Positions 23,001 to 32,364 of a DNA stretch of 64,000 nucleotides are shown here, piece by piece. The position numbers and the translations under genes were made by a program. The stretch is taken from assembly GCA_004194705.1 (NCBI GenBank), contig SADC01001382.1, positions 491,803 to 555,802 of the forward strand. Reading direction: 5' to 3'. Under the pieces are notes generated by a model that worked only from the letters and a program-made list of their open reading frames with translations, was not told where the DNA came from and made no database searches. Numbering within the stretch: position 1 is the first letter of the stretch; the number at the start of each line of letters is the position of its first letter. Source of the stretch: Ditylenchus dipsaci. Its lineage: Eukaryota > Nematoda > Chromadorea > Rhabditida > Anguinidae.

Positions 23001-26000
23001 CTGCATGAAAAAGGCAACAAAAGCGACAACACGGATTCTAGGTATAAATTATTCAATGCCAACCACTAAGAAGACGAGACCAATTCTGGTTCCCAGACAC
23101 GAAATTTCCAAAACGAAAATGCTTGACCGATGATGAGCAATGTTCACGGAGTAGAGCAGGATGAATTTCACTGAGGCCGGAAGACGCAATTGCAGAACTT
23201 GAAGACTCGCTTAGACGCCAAGCAGGAGCAGACTTCGAGAATTCGGAAATCTTTTGCTGAGTGCTCATAGGAGTAGGAGAACTGCACATACTCGACGTGG
23301 CTTCGTGAGCAGATTGCACAAAAGACGAGTGGCCTTTCATACCAAAACTTCTTTTGATTTACTTGAATGTGAATGTGAAGGCGCTGACATCTGACTGCTT
23401 TCCGATGGCTGGTGAAAGCAGGATTCGCTGCGTGATGGAACGATAACTGGCTTCTCCTCGCACTTCCGATTTCGATGATGATCAAGAATTCGAGGCCTGG
23501 AACAATCATATAAGTGAAACAGAGCAGTGGCAATTGGTGAATTTATGAACCATTACTTGGTTCTGTCAATCAAATTGAAACAGTGAAGAATTTCCGGCGC
23601 AGCCACAGCACAAACTCTGAAGTCTCTTCCACTGAATTCCAGTCGCACAGCATCCATATCTCTGATCATTAGGAGAACACTTGAGTAGCTTAGCGCCAAA
23701 GCATAATCTTGCAGCTCTTCATCCCAGTCTTCCCTAAACTCAGGCGATATTCTAAAACGCTACACATTATGACTGTATCTTACTTGAATTCAGCAACAGC
23801 CTCATCTAAGCTACATCCATGAATGCTACCGAAAGTGCCAATGCTGGAGACAAGTTGGACACGGAGCTTCTTTCGAACTTCTTCTTTGCTCAACGCAATT
23901 AGCTTTTCCAAAACTGACTTAGCTTCCTGATCCATAGTCTGACAATGACGTGAAATTTCTGGAATCATGAAAATAAAAAAGCCATTTCTTTGGGTCTTAA
24001 AGTAAATTTTTAGGACAGCGCTTTACCCGACCGCAACTCAATCTATTTTATAAAAAAAAGCTAATAAAGAGCAATAACCACGAGGCAAAGATGGATGAAT
24101 TTCACTGAGACCGGAAGAAGCAATAGCAGAACAGGAAGACCTACCGTGACTCCAAGTAGGAGCAGACTTTGAGAATTCAGAAATCTGCTGCTGAGCACTC
24201 ATAGGAGCAGAAGAACTGCACATACTTGACGTGGCTTCGTGAGCAGATTGCACAAAAGACGAGTGACCTTTCATACCAAAACCTTTCTTTGTTTCACTTG
24301 AATCCGACGGCACTGACATCTGACTGCTTCTGGATGGCTGGTGAAAGTAGGATTCGCTGAGTGATGGAATGATAACTGGCTTCTCTTCGCACTTTCTATT
24401 ACGATGGCGATCATGAATTCGCGGCCTGGAACAAGCACATAAGTAAAACAGAGCAGTAGTAATTAATAAATTTATGAATTCTTACTTGGTTCTGTCAATC
24501 AAATTGAAACAGTGAAGAATTTCCGGCGCAGCCACAGCACAAACTCTGAAGTCTCTTCCACTGAATTCCAGTCGCACAGCATCCATATCTCTGATCATTA
24601 GGAGAACACTTGAGTAGCCCAGCGCCAAAGCATAATCTTGCAGCTCTTCATCCCAGTCTTCCCTAAACTCAGGCGATATTCTAAAACGCTACACATTATG
24701 ACTGTATCTTACTTGAATTCAGCAACAGCCTCATCTAAGCTACATCCATGAATGCTACCGAAAGTGCCAATGCTGGAGACAAGTTGGACACGGAGCTTCT
24801 TTCGAACTTCTTCTTTGCTCAACGCATTTAGCTTTTCCAAAACTGACTTAGCTTCCTGATCCATAGTCTGAATATAATCTGAAATTTCTGGAATCATAAA
24901 CATAAAATAACAATTTTTACGTGGATTCGATGACCTCACTCATACCTACAAATCTCAACAAGATATAAACAATACTGTAAACGTAACAGCAATAGACTGG
25001 GCCTGTTCAAATTGCGCCTGAGTCAGGAACTGCATGACCGCAAGAAAATTGAGCCGTGGAAAATTGAGCCAGGAAAATTGAGCCGATTCAAAAAACAAGC
25101 TATTTCGAATTTTGTTGATCCTGAACGGAAAAATCGCGTTCTAGATACAGTCGACGCTCGATATAACGAACCCCGATATAACGAACTCTCGATATAACAA
25201 GCTAATTTTTTGGTTTGGTTAGATTTGTTATAACATTGGCAAGCTGACGCTCTATATAACGAACGTTTGATACAACAAACTCTCGACATAACGAACACTT
25301 AGAGTGGTCCCGACTAATGAAATGACGCTCGATATAACGAAATTTTACAAATTCCAATGGCTTTCCTCATACTCCGCGCAACACGAGTCGCGCAACAAAA
25401 TTTCATAGGGTTCTACAGGAACAATTTTTATTTTCGGTCGCAAACATCTTATACTCAAAATGACAGCTAAAATCTAGCAAACATTTTAGTAATAAAAAAT
25501 TTTCAATCTGATATAAAAATATTTTAGGAATAATCACGAGTATGTGGCAAATCGGCGTGTTGCGCAAGAAAGTGACTTAACACGCCAATTTGTCACATAC
25601 TCGTGATTATTCCTAAAACATTTTTATATCAGATTGAAAATTTTTATTACCAAAATGTTTGCTAGATTCTAGCCGTCATTTTGAGTATAAGATTTCTGCG
25701 ACCGCAAATAAAATTGTTCTTGTAGAGCTCTATGAAATTTTGTTGCGCGACTCGTGTTGCGCGGGAGTATGAGGGGAGCCAATACAAAATTGTGTTTTAT
25801 TTTCAAATTTCAGCCAAAATTTCGCAGATTCAATTCTCTAACTTTTTTTATTTAATTTTAAGGGTGTGGCAAGAAATTTTAGCGTTTAAAAATGGCCGTA
25901 AGCTTTTCCTAGTTTTATTTTCGATATTATATTTATTGTAAATAAATTATTCTCGCGAGAATATTTTTATGTATAAAACACGATTCCCGCTTGATCACAT

Positions 26001-29000
26001 GTGGTTGGACCTTGCCCATCTAGGAGCCATCAGACTATGAATCGGAACCACCACAGTCATTTTGTTTCTAGCTTTTGTGCTCTATTATTTATTTTTTACG
26101 TTTGACAAATAGATCATGAGCGTTGTTAGCAAGATGCGCCGCGTCATTTTTCCCAGAAAACATAAAGGCATGATGTTGACCCAGCAATCGTTCGGAAGTG
26201 CGATCAGCATAATTAGTTCTTTGTGAAAGGTTCAGAGTGAATTATGAAACTTTGACGTATAAATATCGGTTTGTAAAAAATATTGAGGGTCAACAGAGGT
26301 CAAGGTAGGGGTCAAATTTTGCTAAAATTTCGTAGAGAAATAATTTTGAATTTCTGTTAAGCCATCTTGTAGAACTCAAAAATGAGTGGGGATCACAAAT
26401 ATCAGATTTGGTATTTTCCTTCAAAAAATTGATATTTTCGTACTTTTCAAAAATGTTGACCCCTAAAATGATGACCCCTCAACACGACTATAATTACAGC
26501 CAAAGAACCTATTGAGAGAAAAAAATAGTCCTGTTTTCCTTCCAGCATATACAAATAGTGTATAGTTTTAAAAAAATGTAGTTATTAGGATAAACATTCG
26601 ATACAACGAACTCCTAAAAAATTTGGTCAAGGTCGCTCGATTTAACGTACGCTCGATATAACGAACCCCTGCGGCTGGTCTCCAGGGGTTCGTTATATCG
26701 AGCGTCGACTGTATTCTGAAAGTTTTATTTATTACCGTATTTTATCTAATTTAGCCCGGGGGCTAAATATTTTGGATGCCCAAGAATATTGAAATCGTAA
26801 ATCATTAATGCCCTAACTCTGAAGTTCTAGTCAAAAAAGAGTAGGGGGGGGGCTAAATTAGAGGAAATACGGTAGTTGTTTCTCGTCGTGTTTTATTTTA
26901 TTTCTCTGCGTTTGTTTTTTGGTCTCGCAATTTTCTCCAGAACTTTTATATCTGCAACTAATTGTTTTTCGGCTGTACACCGAAATATAAGCGCCAATTT
27001 GGTAAGAGGTCGTTTGGGTAAGAAATTTTTTTGGTAAGAGGTAATTTTTGTAAAAGATTTTTTTAGTTATTTCGGTAAAAAATTTTGGTAACAGCATAGA
27101 TAGACAAAAATTACCTATATGGTGGTGCCTAGGTAGTGGTACCGTGATGGTAATACCCAAATGGTTTTTCTCAGGTGGTAGTACCTAAAGAGTGGTACCC
27201 AGGTAGTGATACCCAGATTGTGGGACCCAGGTAGTGGTGATCCCATGGTATTGCCCGGTAGTGGTACCGAGGTGGTAATACCCAGATTGGGGTTCCTAGG
27301 TGGTAGTACCCATGATGAGGAACTCAGATAGTGTAGTGGTACCCGGGTAGTAATATTTTCGTCTTGTAAATAGTAAAATAAGGTTTTGTGTGGTATTTGT
27401 TGAGTATTGCGAAATAATTGATTTTAACAAAACTCGATTTTAATAAAACTAAAAAAATACTCGAGAAGACGGCGTTTCACCACTATCAAACCATCTTCAG
27501 CATGCCCGAAGTAGTCCAGAACATAGGGTTGGAACCCGAAAAAGTAAATATAAATTGCTCCAAGTGGAAGACCACTTGATTTGTCGGTACAGACTAAAAA
27601 ATTTAAATTCCCGGAAAGTTTCTCAAAACCGAGGTTGATGGTTCGAACCCCTATGGCTGCAAAGAATTTTATCCAGGTGGTTTGGATGCTATTCGGTATG
27701 GACCAATTCGATATGCATCAATTCGGTGTGGATCAATTCGCTTAACGCCCGTAAATCGATATCAACCTGACCAGCAAAGGTAATTTGGTTCCAGTGGATT
27801 GCCCCCAAAATGACACTGGAATTCCACTAACTCTAGAAATCCAGTAGATTTCCACTGGTATTCCAGTGGCAAAATGGTGGATCCACTGAATCAACACTAA
27901 ATTTAGTAGTAAAGAGGTGAAATCCACCAATTTGCCACTGGATTGCCACTGGATCACTAGTGGGAACAATGACTTTCACTCCAAGTTAGTGGCAATTAAG
28001 TGGAAACCACTTCTTTACCACTGGAATACCACTGGATATCCAGTGGAAGTATCGACTTTTTAGTAGGAACACAAGACAACAGCTTTCGTTAGTTGTACAG
28101 ATAAAAATATCTTTATCTTTCATTTCAATAATTTCTTTGTGAGGCTGTCAATCGATCAACAATTGAAAATCCGATTCTCTCTTTGAAAGGGGTATGACCA
28201 CGCTATTAGTGTGATTAATAGAGATTCCCGGATATTCAAAAAATCTAATCATTTAACTACTGTAAAACAAGGCGTCGAGTTCAATTTCAAGTATGGGTTT
28301 GGGAGAAACCAAGCTAAAAAATCCTTTCAGAACCGGACTACACCGGATATTCGATACCTGACATCTGATAACCGGCACTTTTTGATATCCGGTAACCGAA
28401 AAAATGGCCAATTACCGAAAAAAAAGTTTAATAAAAAAAAATTTGAATTTTTTTTTCAAAATGTTGTGAAGATATTTGATAACCGATATCCGGTGGACGA
28501 AACTTTTTTCTGCTACCAAAAAGACTTTTTTCTGCTGCAAATGTTGTTGCTGCAAAAAGACTTTACTTGCTGCAAATCGGCTTTTTTTGCTGCAAAAAAT
28601 ATTTTTGCAGCAAAAAAAGTCTTTTTGGTAGCAGAAAAAATCTTTGTCCATATCCGGCATGTTTTGACATCCGATATACGATTCGCTATCTTTGAATTGG
28701 CGGGAGCACATTAAAAGCCTGGGCATGCCTCTTTAAAGAGGCTCTTTATATTATACTTTTATAGTCAATTGTGTGTCTTTTCGACAGCTCAAAGTCTTTT
28801 CTACAACTTTAGTTATGATCAAGAGTGGACCCAGAGTGGGTTTGGCAGGCGGTGAACGTGTCCTCTCCCCCGTCAGATTTTTACTTATTCATTCATTTAT
28901 TTCATTTTGTAAAATGGCCTCAGTCTATGGTGTTTGAGGCGCTTTAGAGTGATTTCAGGTGATTGTTTAAAAATTCAAACCTTAATAATATGAAACAAAA

Positions 29001-30001
29001 TGATTAAAATCAATAAAATTTGAATTTGTTCAAAAATGGACGAATCATATATATACCATAAGTAGGACCGTCTATTAAAAACGACATGGTGGCCGCATGG
29101 TAGTGTGCTGAAGATGTCGAGAGTTCGATCCCACGCAGCTTTTTTACTTTTTTTCCACTGGAATACCACTGAAATTCCACTGGATTTCCACATATACTGA
29201 TTTCCAGTGGAAATCCAGTGATACCACTGAATTGTCACTGAATTACCACTGGAATTTCACTAAACTGCCAGTGGTTTTCCCCCACTGAAATACTCAGGCT
29301 CGTAAAAAGAGGTGGGTTGAAGCCATAACACGTCTATCAGATAACATTACTGGCTTTCCCCCCAACTTCCCCCAATTTACCACTGGCCGTCCATGAACGC
29401 ACCACTGGCATTTTGGGTGAAATCCAGTGGAAATTTATCTGTGTAAAACATTTATTTTCTTTATCTTATCCCTCTTTATGTTCCAAAAATACCTCCTTTG
29501 AAAAGAGAGAGTTAATAAGGCGTGTGAATTAAACCAGTTAAACACCTGTTTTGGTTGGTGCATATCTTCCCATTGTTGATTTATTGTCTAGTTGGTTTTA
29601 TAAAGGTAAGCGGCCAAATAGAGCAAATCCCATCATAAAATACAATTTATTTGAATCCACTTACAGTGTGTAATCTGGTCACTGCCTAAAAATTAGTGTA
29701 AATTGCAAATAATTTAAATTAAAGGTAAAAAAAATACTTTGCGTGACTGAATAATACCCTTAGCAAGCACAATACATACTTCCCTGTCGCCCTTCTTGGC
29801 AGACTCCTTGATTTGTCGCTTCACCTATATTTTTTACTTAATATAGACAAAAAATTGTGAAATATTATGAACAACCTTTTCCTCCTCCCTCTCAATCCCG
29901 TTTATCTGGCGTTTAAGAGCTTGCATTTCTCGCCTCATCTTCCGCTGCAGCTCCCGCACTTGCTCTTTGGGGTCAACTTTCGTTTTGCCAAAAAGACCCA
30001 T
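14055..30001 (-). CDS. CHMP3: Charged multivesicular body protein 3 (Vps24), ESCRT-III
   Basis: Exons read on the minus strand: 30001-29876 (MGLFGKTKVDPKEQVREL), 29824-29758 (SAKKGDREVCIVLAK), 16339-16291 (SSTQINSIIMSMQNQL), 16240-16170 (TMRMAGAIQQSTDVMKNMQQ), 16064-15999 (MSKEMTKAGIMEEM), 15948-15913 (IEETMESLEPEE), 15863-15846 (LEEQAE, 18 nt) and 14210-14055 (EEIDRILYEVTAGELGK, then QQMESSRH and stop). Order and spacing match animal CHMP3 along its full length. Known family role: assembling with Vps2/CHMP2 on endosomes and at the midbody to drive membrane scission. All observed phases agree except that about 13 residues (the EMIRSRKAVSKLY equivalent) are missing. They must lie in a microexon of about 38 nt in the 13.4-kb intron, which I could not locate. 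The C-terminus is shorter than the human one. The start could also be the ATG one codon upstream. Confidence 0.9.
14450..15128. mobile_element. Copy of the 11.55-12.40 kb palindrome (one arm plus centre)
   Basis: From GGCGCCTTTTGAATT to GGGGATTCTGAACTCAAG it is the inverse of 11540-12225, including the GC-rich central hairpin at 14685-14730. It lies in the last intron of CHMP3 (14211-15845). Confidence 0.75.
15130..15545. mobile_element. Rearranged third copy of the same palindrome family
   Basis: Contains CACGGCCCAGTTGAAAA twice, the TGCGCACTCACTTACCTTAG block and a degenerate GC-rich centre near 15265-15302. The sequence from 15550 to 15840 in the same intron shows only G-runs and AT-rich DNA. 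Confidence 0.65.
16511..16945. mobile_element. hAT (hobo-like) MITE with 8-bp duplication
   Basis: The ends CAGGGAACTGC at 16511 and GCAGTTCCCTG ending at 16945 are inverted and close to hobo-type hAT termini. A perfect 8-bp duplication, GCTGCATA, flanks it at 16503-16510 and 16946-16953. Subterminal TTTAGCACT/AGTGCTAAA words are repeated on both arms. A truncated copy is at 39630-39757. It sits in the giant CHMP3 intron. Confidence 0.9.
17162..17582. mobile_element. hAT-like palindrome with GGGCATATGCCC words
   Basis: The ends TAGGGTTGGCCAAT and ATTGGCCAATCCTA are inverted. A perfect 8-bp duplication, GGCTGGTG, lies at 17154-17161 and 17583-17590. The arms carry the palindromic word GGCATATGCC several times, plus TACACCCTTCGCGGTGTA. 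The ORFs reading RAYARGYFEAESYFQG on both strands are translations of the palindrome. Confidence 0.9.
17591..18060. repeat. AAGGTTCA word-rich inverted repeat
   Basis: AGGTTCAT/ATGAACCT words recur in both orientations. Blocks at 17600-17720 and 17735-17830 are partly inverted copies of each other (CCAAGACATTGAGTGGACCTT versus its complement). No clear boundaries or target duplication seen. From 18060 to 18480 nothing else is visible. Confidence 0.5.
18480..20190 (+). pseudogene. MULE (Mutator-like) transposase, decayed
   Basis: Conserved blocks in order: HWRCSKYKE (FLYWCH-like finger start, about 18810), WGIDGTFKLVPKGWY (first catalytic Asp, about 19413), CLHALLPKKTRGTYSQLFSA, YGCYFHFAQCLLRKL (about 19720), LKCLVYVPIDD, LEFIDYFER, then, after a 55-nt GT-AG intron, LWNCYHLVVAGKSKTTNSLE and AWHRSLQGAIE (to 20186). 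This is the standard MULE DDE order. In-frame stops at 19449-19451 (TAA, right after GWY) and 19922-19924 (TAG), plus frame changes in the N-terminal part, show that it is dead. No terminal inverted repeats were found. It lies antisense to CHMP3 inside its large intron. Confidence 0.85.
20530..21290. mobile_element. Tc1-like remnant carrying a TA-flanked MITE
   Basis: Sequence at about 20930-21116 (GCATTGGTATGCTAAC to TTTTTTCTGCTACAG) is the inverse of 39093-39285, identifying a family with TACAGTAGC ends. At 20530 a separate CAGTCGAACCTG pogo-type end is seen. Confidence 0.55.
21117..21284. mobile_element. pogo-type MITE (168 bp) with TAAACTGGCA words
   Basis: Ends CAGTCTACTCTCGTTAAACT and TTTATGGAGAGTAGACTG are inverted and flanked by TA. 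The word TAAACTGGCAC is repeated four times. It splits the TACTGTA terminus of the older Tc1-like remnant. Confidence 0.85.
21580..22048. mobile_element. TTAA-flanked element (AGTGGCATGCCCGTGC ends) hosting another
   Basis: TTAA at 21576-21579 and 22049-22052. The inverted ends contain GGCATGCCCGTG/CACGGGCATGCC. The related element at 42824-43059 shares the AAGGCGGGG..AGCAATTT block. A second TTAA element is nested at 21679-21910. Confidence 0.75.
21679..21910. mobile_element. TTAA-flanked palindrome, second copy of the 8951-9181 element
   Basis: TTAA at 21675-21678 and 21911-21914. It is nearly identical to 8951-9181, including GGCCTGACCTCTTCC ends and the GTACAGAAGTC block. The high similarity of the two copies suggests recent activity. 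Confidence 0.85.
22055..23040. other. Intronic AT-rich DNA with an inverted block
   Basis: 22360-22450 and 22460-22570 are partly inverted (AAAACAAAACTTTTTATGG-like arms around ATGACAAATGGG/CCCATCTGTCAT). A TACAGGGTGTATCACAAAAA Tc1-type end lies at 22170. No gene seen. Confidence 0.4.
23337..23935 (-). pseudogene. Tandem-duplicated intronic gene, downstream copy (frameshifted)
   Basis: Exons 23935-23784 (MDQEAKSVLEKLIALSKEEV), 23751-23557 (FREDWDEELQDYALALSYSS) and 23496-23337 match the intact copy at 24038-24864 with the same introns. In exon 3 a one-base loss after the SHSSKSKE segment shifts the frame and gives a stop at 23337-23339, cutting the product to 168 residues. The old C-terminal frame (KGHSSFVQSAHEATSSMCSS) continues intact but unreadable to 23053. 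The family is not recognised. The frameshift could be tolerated truncation, or loss of function after duplication. Confidence 0.7.
24038..24864 (-). CDS. Unrecognised 244-residue protein, tandem-duplicated, inside the CHMP3 intron
   Basis: Three exons close in frame: 24864-24713, 24680-24486 and 24425-24038. Visible features: an N-terminal helical, Lys/Glu-rich segment (MDQEAKSVLEKLNALSKEEV, then VRKKLRVQLVSSIGTF), a hydrophobic middle (DYALALSYSSVLLMIRDMDA, GRDFRVCAVAAPEILHCFN) and a Ser-rich C-terminal third (SAHEATSSMCSSSAPMSA) ending FFYKID. The start was chosen at the first Met after an ATTCAG acceptor shared by both copies. Upstream in-frame Met residues, or a further 5' exon, are possible. 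It is on the same strand as CHMP3 and lies within its intron. No domain or signal peptide recognised. Confidence 0.65.
25148..26711. mobile_element. pogo-type element with CGATATAACGAA subrepeats
   Basis: CAGTCGACGCTCGATATAAC at 25148 and its complement ending at 26711 are flanked by TA. The subterminal word CTCGATATAACGAAC is repeated several times at each end (25150-25340 and 26590-26711). The interior is noncoding and contains a 422-bp palindrome at 25359-25780. Confidence 0.75.
25359..25780. mobile_element. 422-bp near-perfect palindrome nested in the pogo-type element
   Basis: The arms run from GGCTTTCCTCATACTCCGCG to the centre near 25570 and back to CGCGGGAGTATGAGGGGAGCC. Only scattered mismatches were seen by eye. 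No target duplication identified. Confidence 0.8.
26733..26874. mobile_element. MITE with TACCGTATTT/AAATACGGTA ends and TTTAGCCCC words
   Basis: The ends are TACCGTATTTTATCTAATTT and its near-complement GAGGAAATACGGTA. The same ends bound the 1.1-kb element at 52398-53514. The pairing of TAATTTAGCCC with GGGCTAAATTA is shared. Confidence 0.8.
26995..27345. repeat. GGTAGTGGTACC word array
   Basis: About fifteen degenerate units of GGTGGTAATACCCAGGTAGT type with the palindromic GGTACC core. No inverted partner array is seen nearby. Confidence 0.7.
27790..29431. mobile_element. Foldback element with CCAGTGG/CCACTGG arrays
   Basis: Arrays of short CCAGTGGAAATCCAGTGG words occupy about 27790-28045 and 29150-29431 in inverted orientation. 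Their outer ends (CCAGTGGATTGCCCCC and its complement) match. The core contains a TTAA-type element (about 28186-28733) and, at 29095-29135, a tRNA-like segment with the B-box AGTTCGATCCC. Confidence 0.7.
28186..28733. mobile_element. TTAA-type palindrome with TGCTGCAAAAAGAC words
   Basis: Ends AAGGGGTATGACCACGC and GGGCATGCCTCTTTAA are inverted and match the TTAA-family termini, although the left TTAA is degenerate. Inside, TTTTTGCTGC and its complement alternate (28500-28640). The 167-aa ORF and its antisense partner read through this palindrome. Confidence 0.6.
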
Positions 30002-30009
30002 CATAATTT

Positions 30010-30540
30010 TTCTAAAATGCTCATATGAAAATTTGTTCTAAGAAAATTAGTAGAAACGTCAGAAAATATATTAATTTTGCAGTATAAGTTTATAAAAAAA
30101 TCTTATCATGATGTACTTTAATCGATTTATATTGAAATAATTTAAAAGGGATTTTTTATGCACAGAAAATTGAATAGAGGAATAGGTGGATGGCCCATTC
30201 ATGATCTATAAAAATGTTTTCGAAAAAGGAGTAAGAAAATTCATATTTGCCACAATAACATGTGTACACAAGAGATATTTCATTTCTATGGCACTCATTC
30301 AAATCAACATAATTCCGAAAACTACGGGGAATATTTTGATTAAACAGCCTAAGCTGTGTGAATTTTACATTTTTTATCTAAATTATTAAAATACTCACTA
30401 TTGAACACTAAACTTATGCCCAGCCACATCAATTGTATATACACATACATACGTTACCTGGATAGACAAGAGCCTGAGCAACCTTTGAATAACAAAATTG
30501 TGCGAAAAACATCAAAAATGAAGTAAAAAATAGGGTGTGC
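30010..30540. other. Upstream region of CHMP3, no gene seen
   Basis: AT-rich. It should contain the CHMP3 5' untranslated region and promoter, but no defined motif can be assigned. Near 30538-30556 (minus strand) is a B-box-like GGTTCAAATCCCTCT with no full tRNA. Confidence 0.4.
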
Positions 30541-30572
30541 ACCGAGAGGGATTTGAACCTGAGGGAAACGAC

Positions 30573-32003
30573 ACCCAACTCGCGCCCGTACTGACTCGCG
30601 CCCCCAACTCGCGCCGGTCCAATTCGCGCCGGTCCAACTCGCGCCCCCAACTCGCGCCTGACCCAACTCGCGCCTCCCAACTCGCGCCTGTCCCAACTCG
30701 CGCCCCCAACTCGCGCATTTGGCCCCGCATTTAAGCTCTAATTTCAAAATCTTTACTATTCAATTAAGATAGCTCAGATTTATTTATTTTATTATTTTGC
30801 TAGATACTCTAATCCACCTCATCACATGGTCTTATCTTAAACAAAAAGTGGTCTTATACATTACAACTTGCATCCATGACTTCTTAGCAAATGTTTTTAA
30901 TTGAAAAGGAGAAGGATTGGTTAATTTGGCTAATTTTACAGTTCAAGAAGAATCAGGGTAATTACCTTTATATCTTTGACGGAATTTCAAGCGATGGTTA
31001 CCACTTTAAAAGTTCTACTGCCTCCCAACTCGCTCCTGTCCCAACCCTCAGTGGTCCCACTTTCCGCCAATCCCAAATTGCGTCAAACTTTCGCAGCTCT
31101 AATCCACTTACAATAAAAATGTGTTATTTGGGTGGATTAAGCATACGTGCAAAGTAAATCAAGAGCAGAAATTTTTTTTTATCTTTTGGCTGGTCTATTT
31201 CATACGTATGAAGGATTCCTGTTAAACTTATTTAAAAGCTTTTTCTCCGTCCTGACGATAGCTGAAGCCACATTTTCGTTTGTCCCGCTGGCCAGCTCTG
31301 CCTGCATGCTTCGTCTGACACCCAATCCTTCAATCTGAACCGTTTAGACTAAACCATATAAAAAAGTCATAATGTTCTTGAAATCTCAAGGAAAAAATGA
31401 AGTCTAACTTGGCTTTTTTTCTTTGGCTGTCAGAAGTGAACTGAACTTGGCTCTGAATCAATCCACGAGCTTTCACTTGCGCTGGCTCTCATTTTTGGCA
31501 GAAGGAATTGTCCACAAGGAACTCGAGCTTTTTTCCATCGATCAAGAAGAGAGCGGCACCCGGTACAAGCATAGCGAGTCGTTCGCACACCAGACTTCAG
31601 AATTGACCATGTGTAGCACATTTCAGGATCCTCAGCACCAGTAACTGCTAGTTTTTTGCTGCCTATACGCTGTGAGTACGCAAAAGAAATTGCTGCCATC
31701 TAAAAGTCTTGGTATTTTTGGTGTTAAAACCCCCATAAAAAGCACAATTAAAAATAGTTGTGTTGGTTGCGAATCCACTTTAACTAAATATTTTCGAGCT
31801 GCAATCTTAAAAAGCAATTACAAGAGAATGTAAAAAATGAGGACTGAAAAGTGGCGCGAGTTGGGACAGGCGCGAGTTGGGAGGCGCGAGTTGGGACTGG
31901 CGCGAGTTGGGACCGGCGCGAGTTGGGACCGGCGCGAGTTGGGGGGCGCGAGCTGGACCGGCGCGAGTTGGGGGGCGCGAGTCAGTACGGGCGCGAGTTG
32001 GGT
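30573..32003. mobile_element. Foldback element with CAACTCGCGCC arrays carrying a FLYWCH-like remnant
   Basis: Left array 30573-30720 and right array about 31853-32003 are inverted copies of the 11-18 bp word CCAACTCGCGCC. The terminal 30 bp are perfect complements (ACCCAACTCGCGCCCGTACT at the left). The GC-rich arrays contrast sharply with the AT-rich core. The core holds the FLYWCH-like copy B on the minus strand. Confidence 0.8.
31200..31699 (-). pseudogene. FLYWCH/WRKY-GCM1-like zinc-finger gene remnant, copy B
   Basis: Exon 1 (from 31699) reads MAAISFAYSQRIGSKKLAV, then YACTGCRSLLDRWKKARVP, with a CxxC pair. A frame closes near 31430. Exon 2 at 31334-31200 reads IEGLGVRRSMQAELASG and stops after NRNPSYV. 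YSQRIG and RRSMQAELASG match copy A at 2413-3083 in the same order, so the pair sh ares one gene structure with one intron. A splice from exon 1 is possible, but no single clear donor was found. The function is probably a DNA-binding domain captured from, or part of, a transposon (inference). Confidence 0.5.
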
Positions 32004-32274
32004 TTTTACCCCTGAGAGTTCAAAATATGATTCATACCCTTCCTCTCTTCAAGTGTATAATAATCCTCGCTAAAAACAACAATACAAGCATAAAATAAGC
32101 AGATTTCCATTTAAAAAAATAGCTGCAAAAAAGTCTTTTAGCTGCAGAAAAAAGTCCTTGAGCTGCAAATAAAAGTCGATTAGATGCAAAAAAGTCTTTT
32201 AGATGCAAAAAAGTGCAAAGACTCGTCTTGTAAAGAGAGCAGATATACATAAGCCCCTAGGAAAAGAAGGAAGA

Positions 32275-32349
32275 GGTGGCGGCGTAGCGTAATGGTAGCA
32301 CATCAGCCTGGCAAACTGAAAGCTGCAGGTTCGATTCCTGCCACCACCA
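32275..32349 (+). tRNA. tRNA-like gene, apparent anticodon GGC (Ala)
   Basis: A-box TAGCGTAATGG and B-box GGTTCGATTCC are well placed, the T-arm GCAGG/CCTGC pairs perfectly and the acceptor pairs at 6 of 7 positions. The anticodon loop reads CTGGCAA. The anticodon stem has one mismatch and the D-stem is weak, so it may be a recent pseudogene or SINE head. It is bracketed by an 11-bp inverted repeat GAAGGAAGAGG/CCTCTTCCTTC (32266-32276 and 32354-32364). Confidence 0.5.
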
Positions 32350-32364
32350 TTTTGCCTCTTCCTT

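Noticed and set aside
28211..28726. 167-residue ORF and its 104-residue antisense
   Set aside because: Both read through the TGCTGCAAAAAGAC palindrome of a TTAA-type element.
30454..32098. ORFs reading GARVGTGASW on both strands
   Set aside because: Translation of CAACTCGCGCC arrays at both ends of the foldback element.
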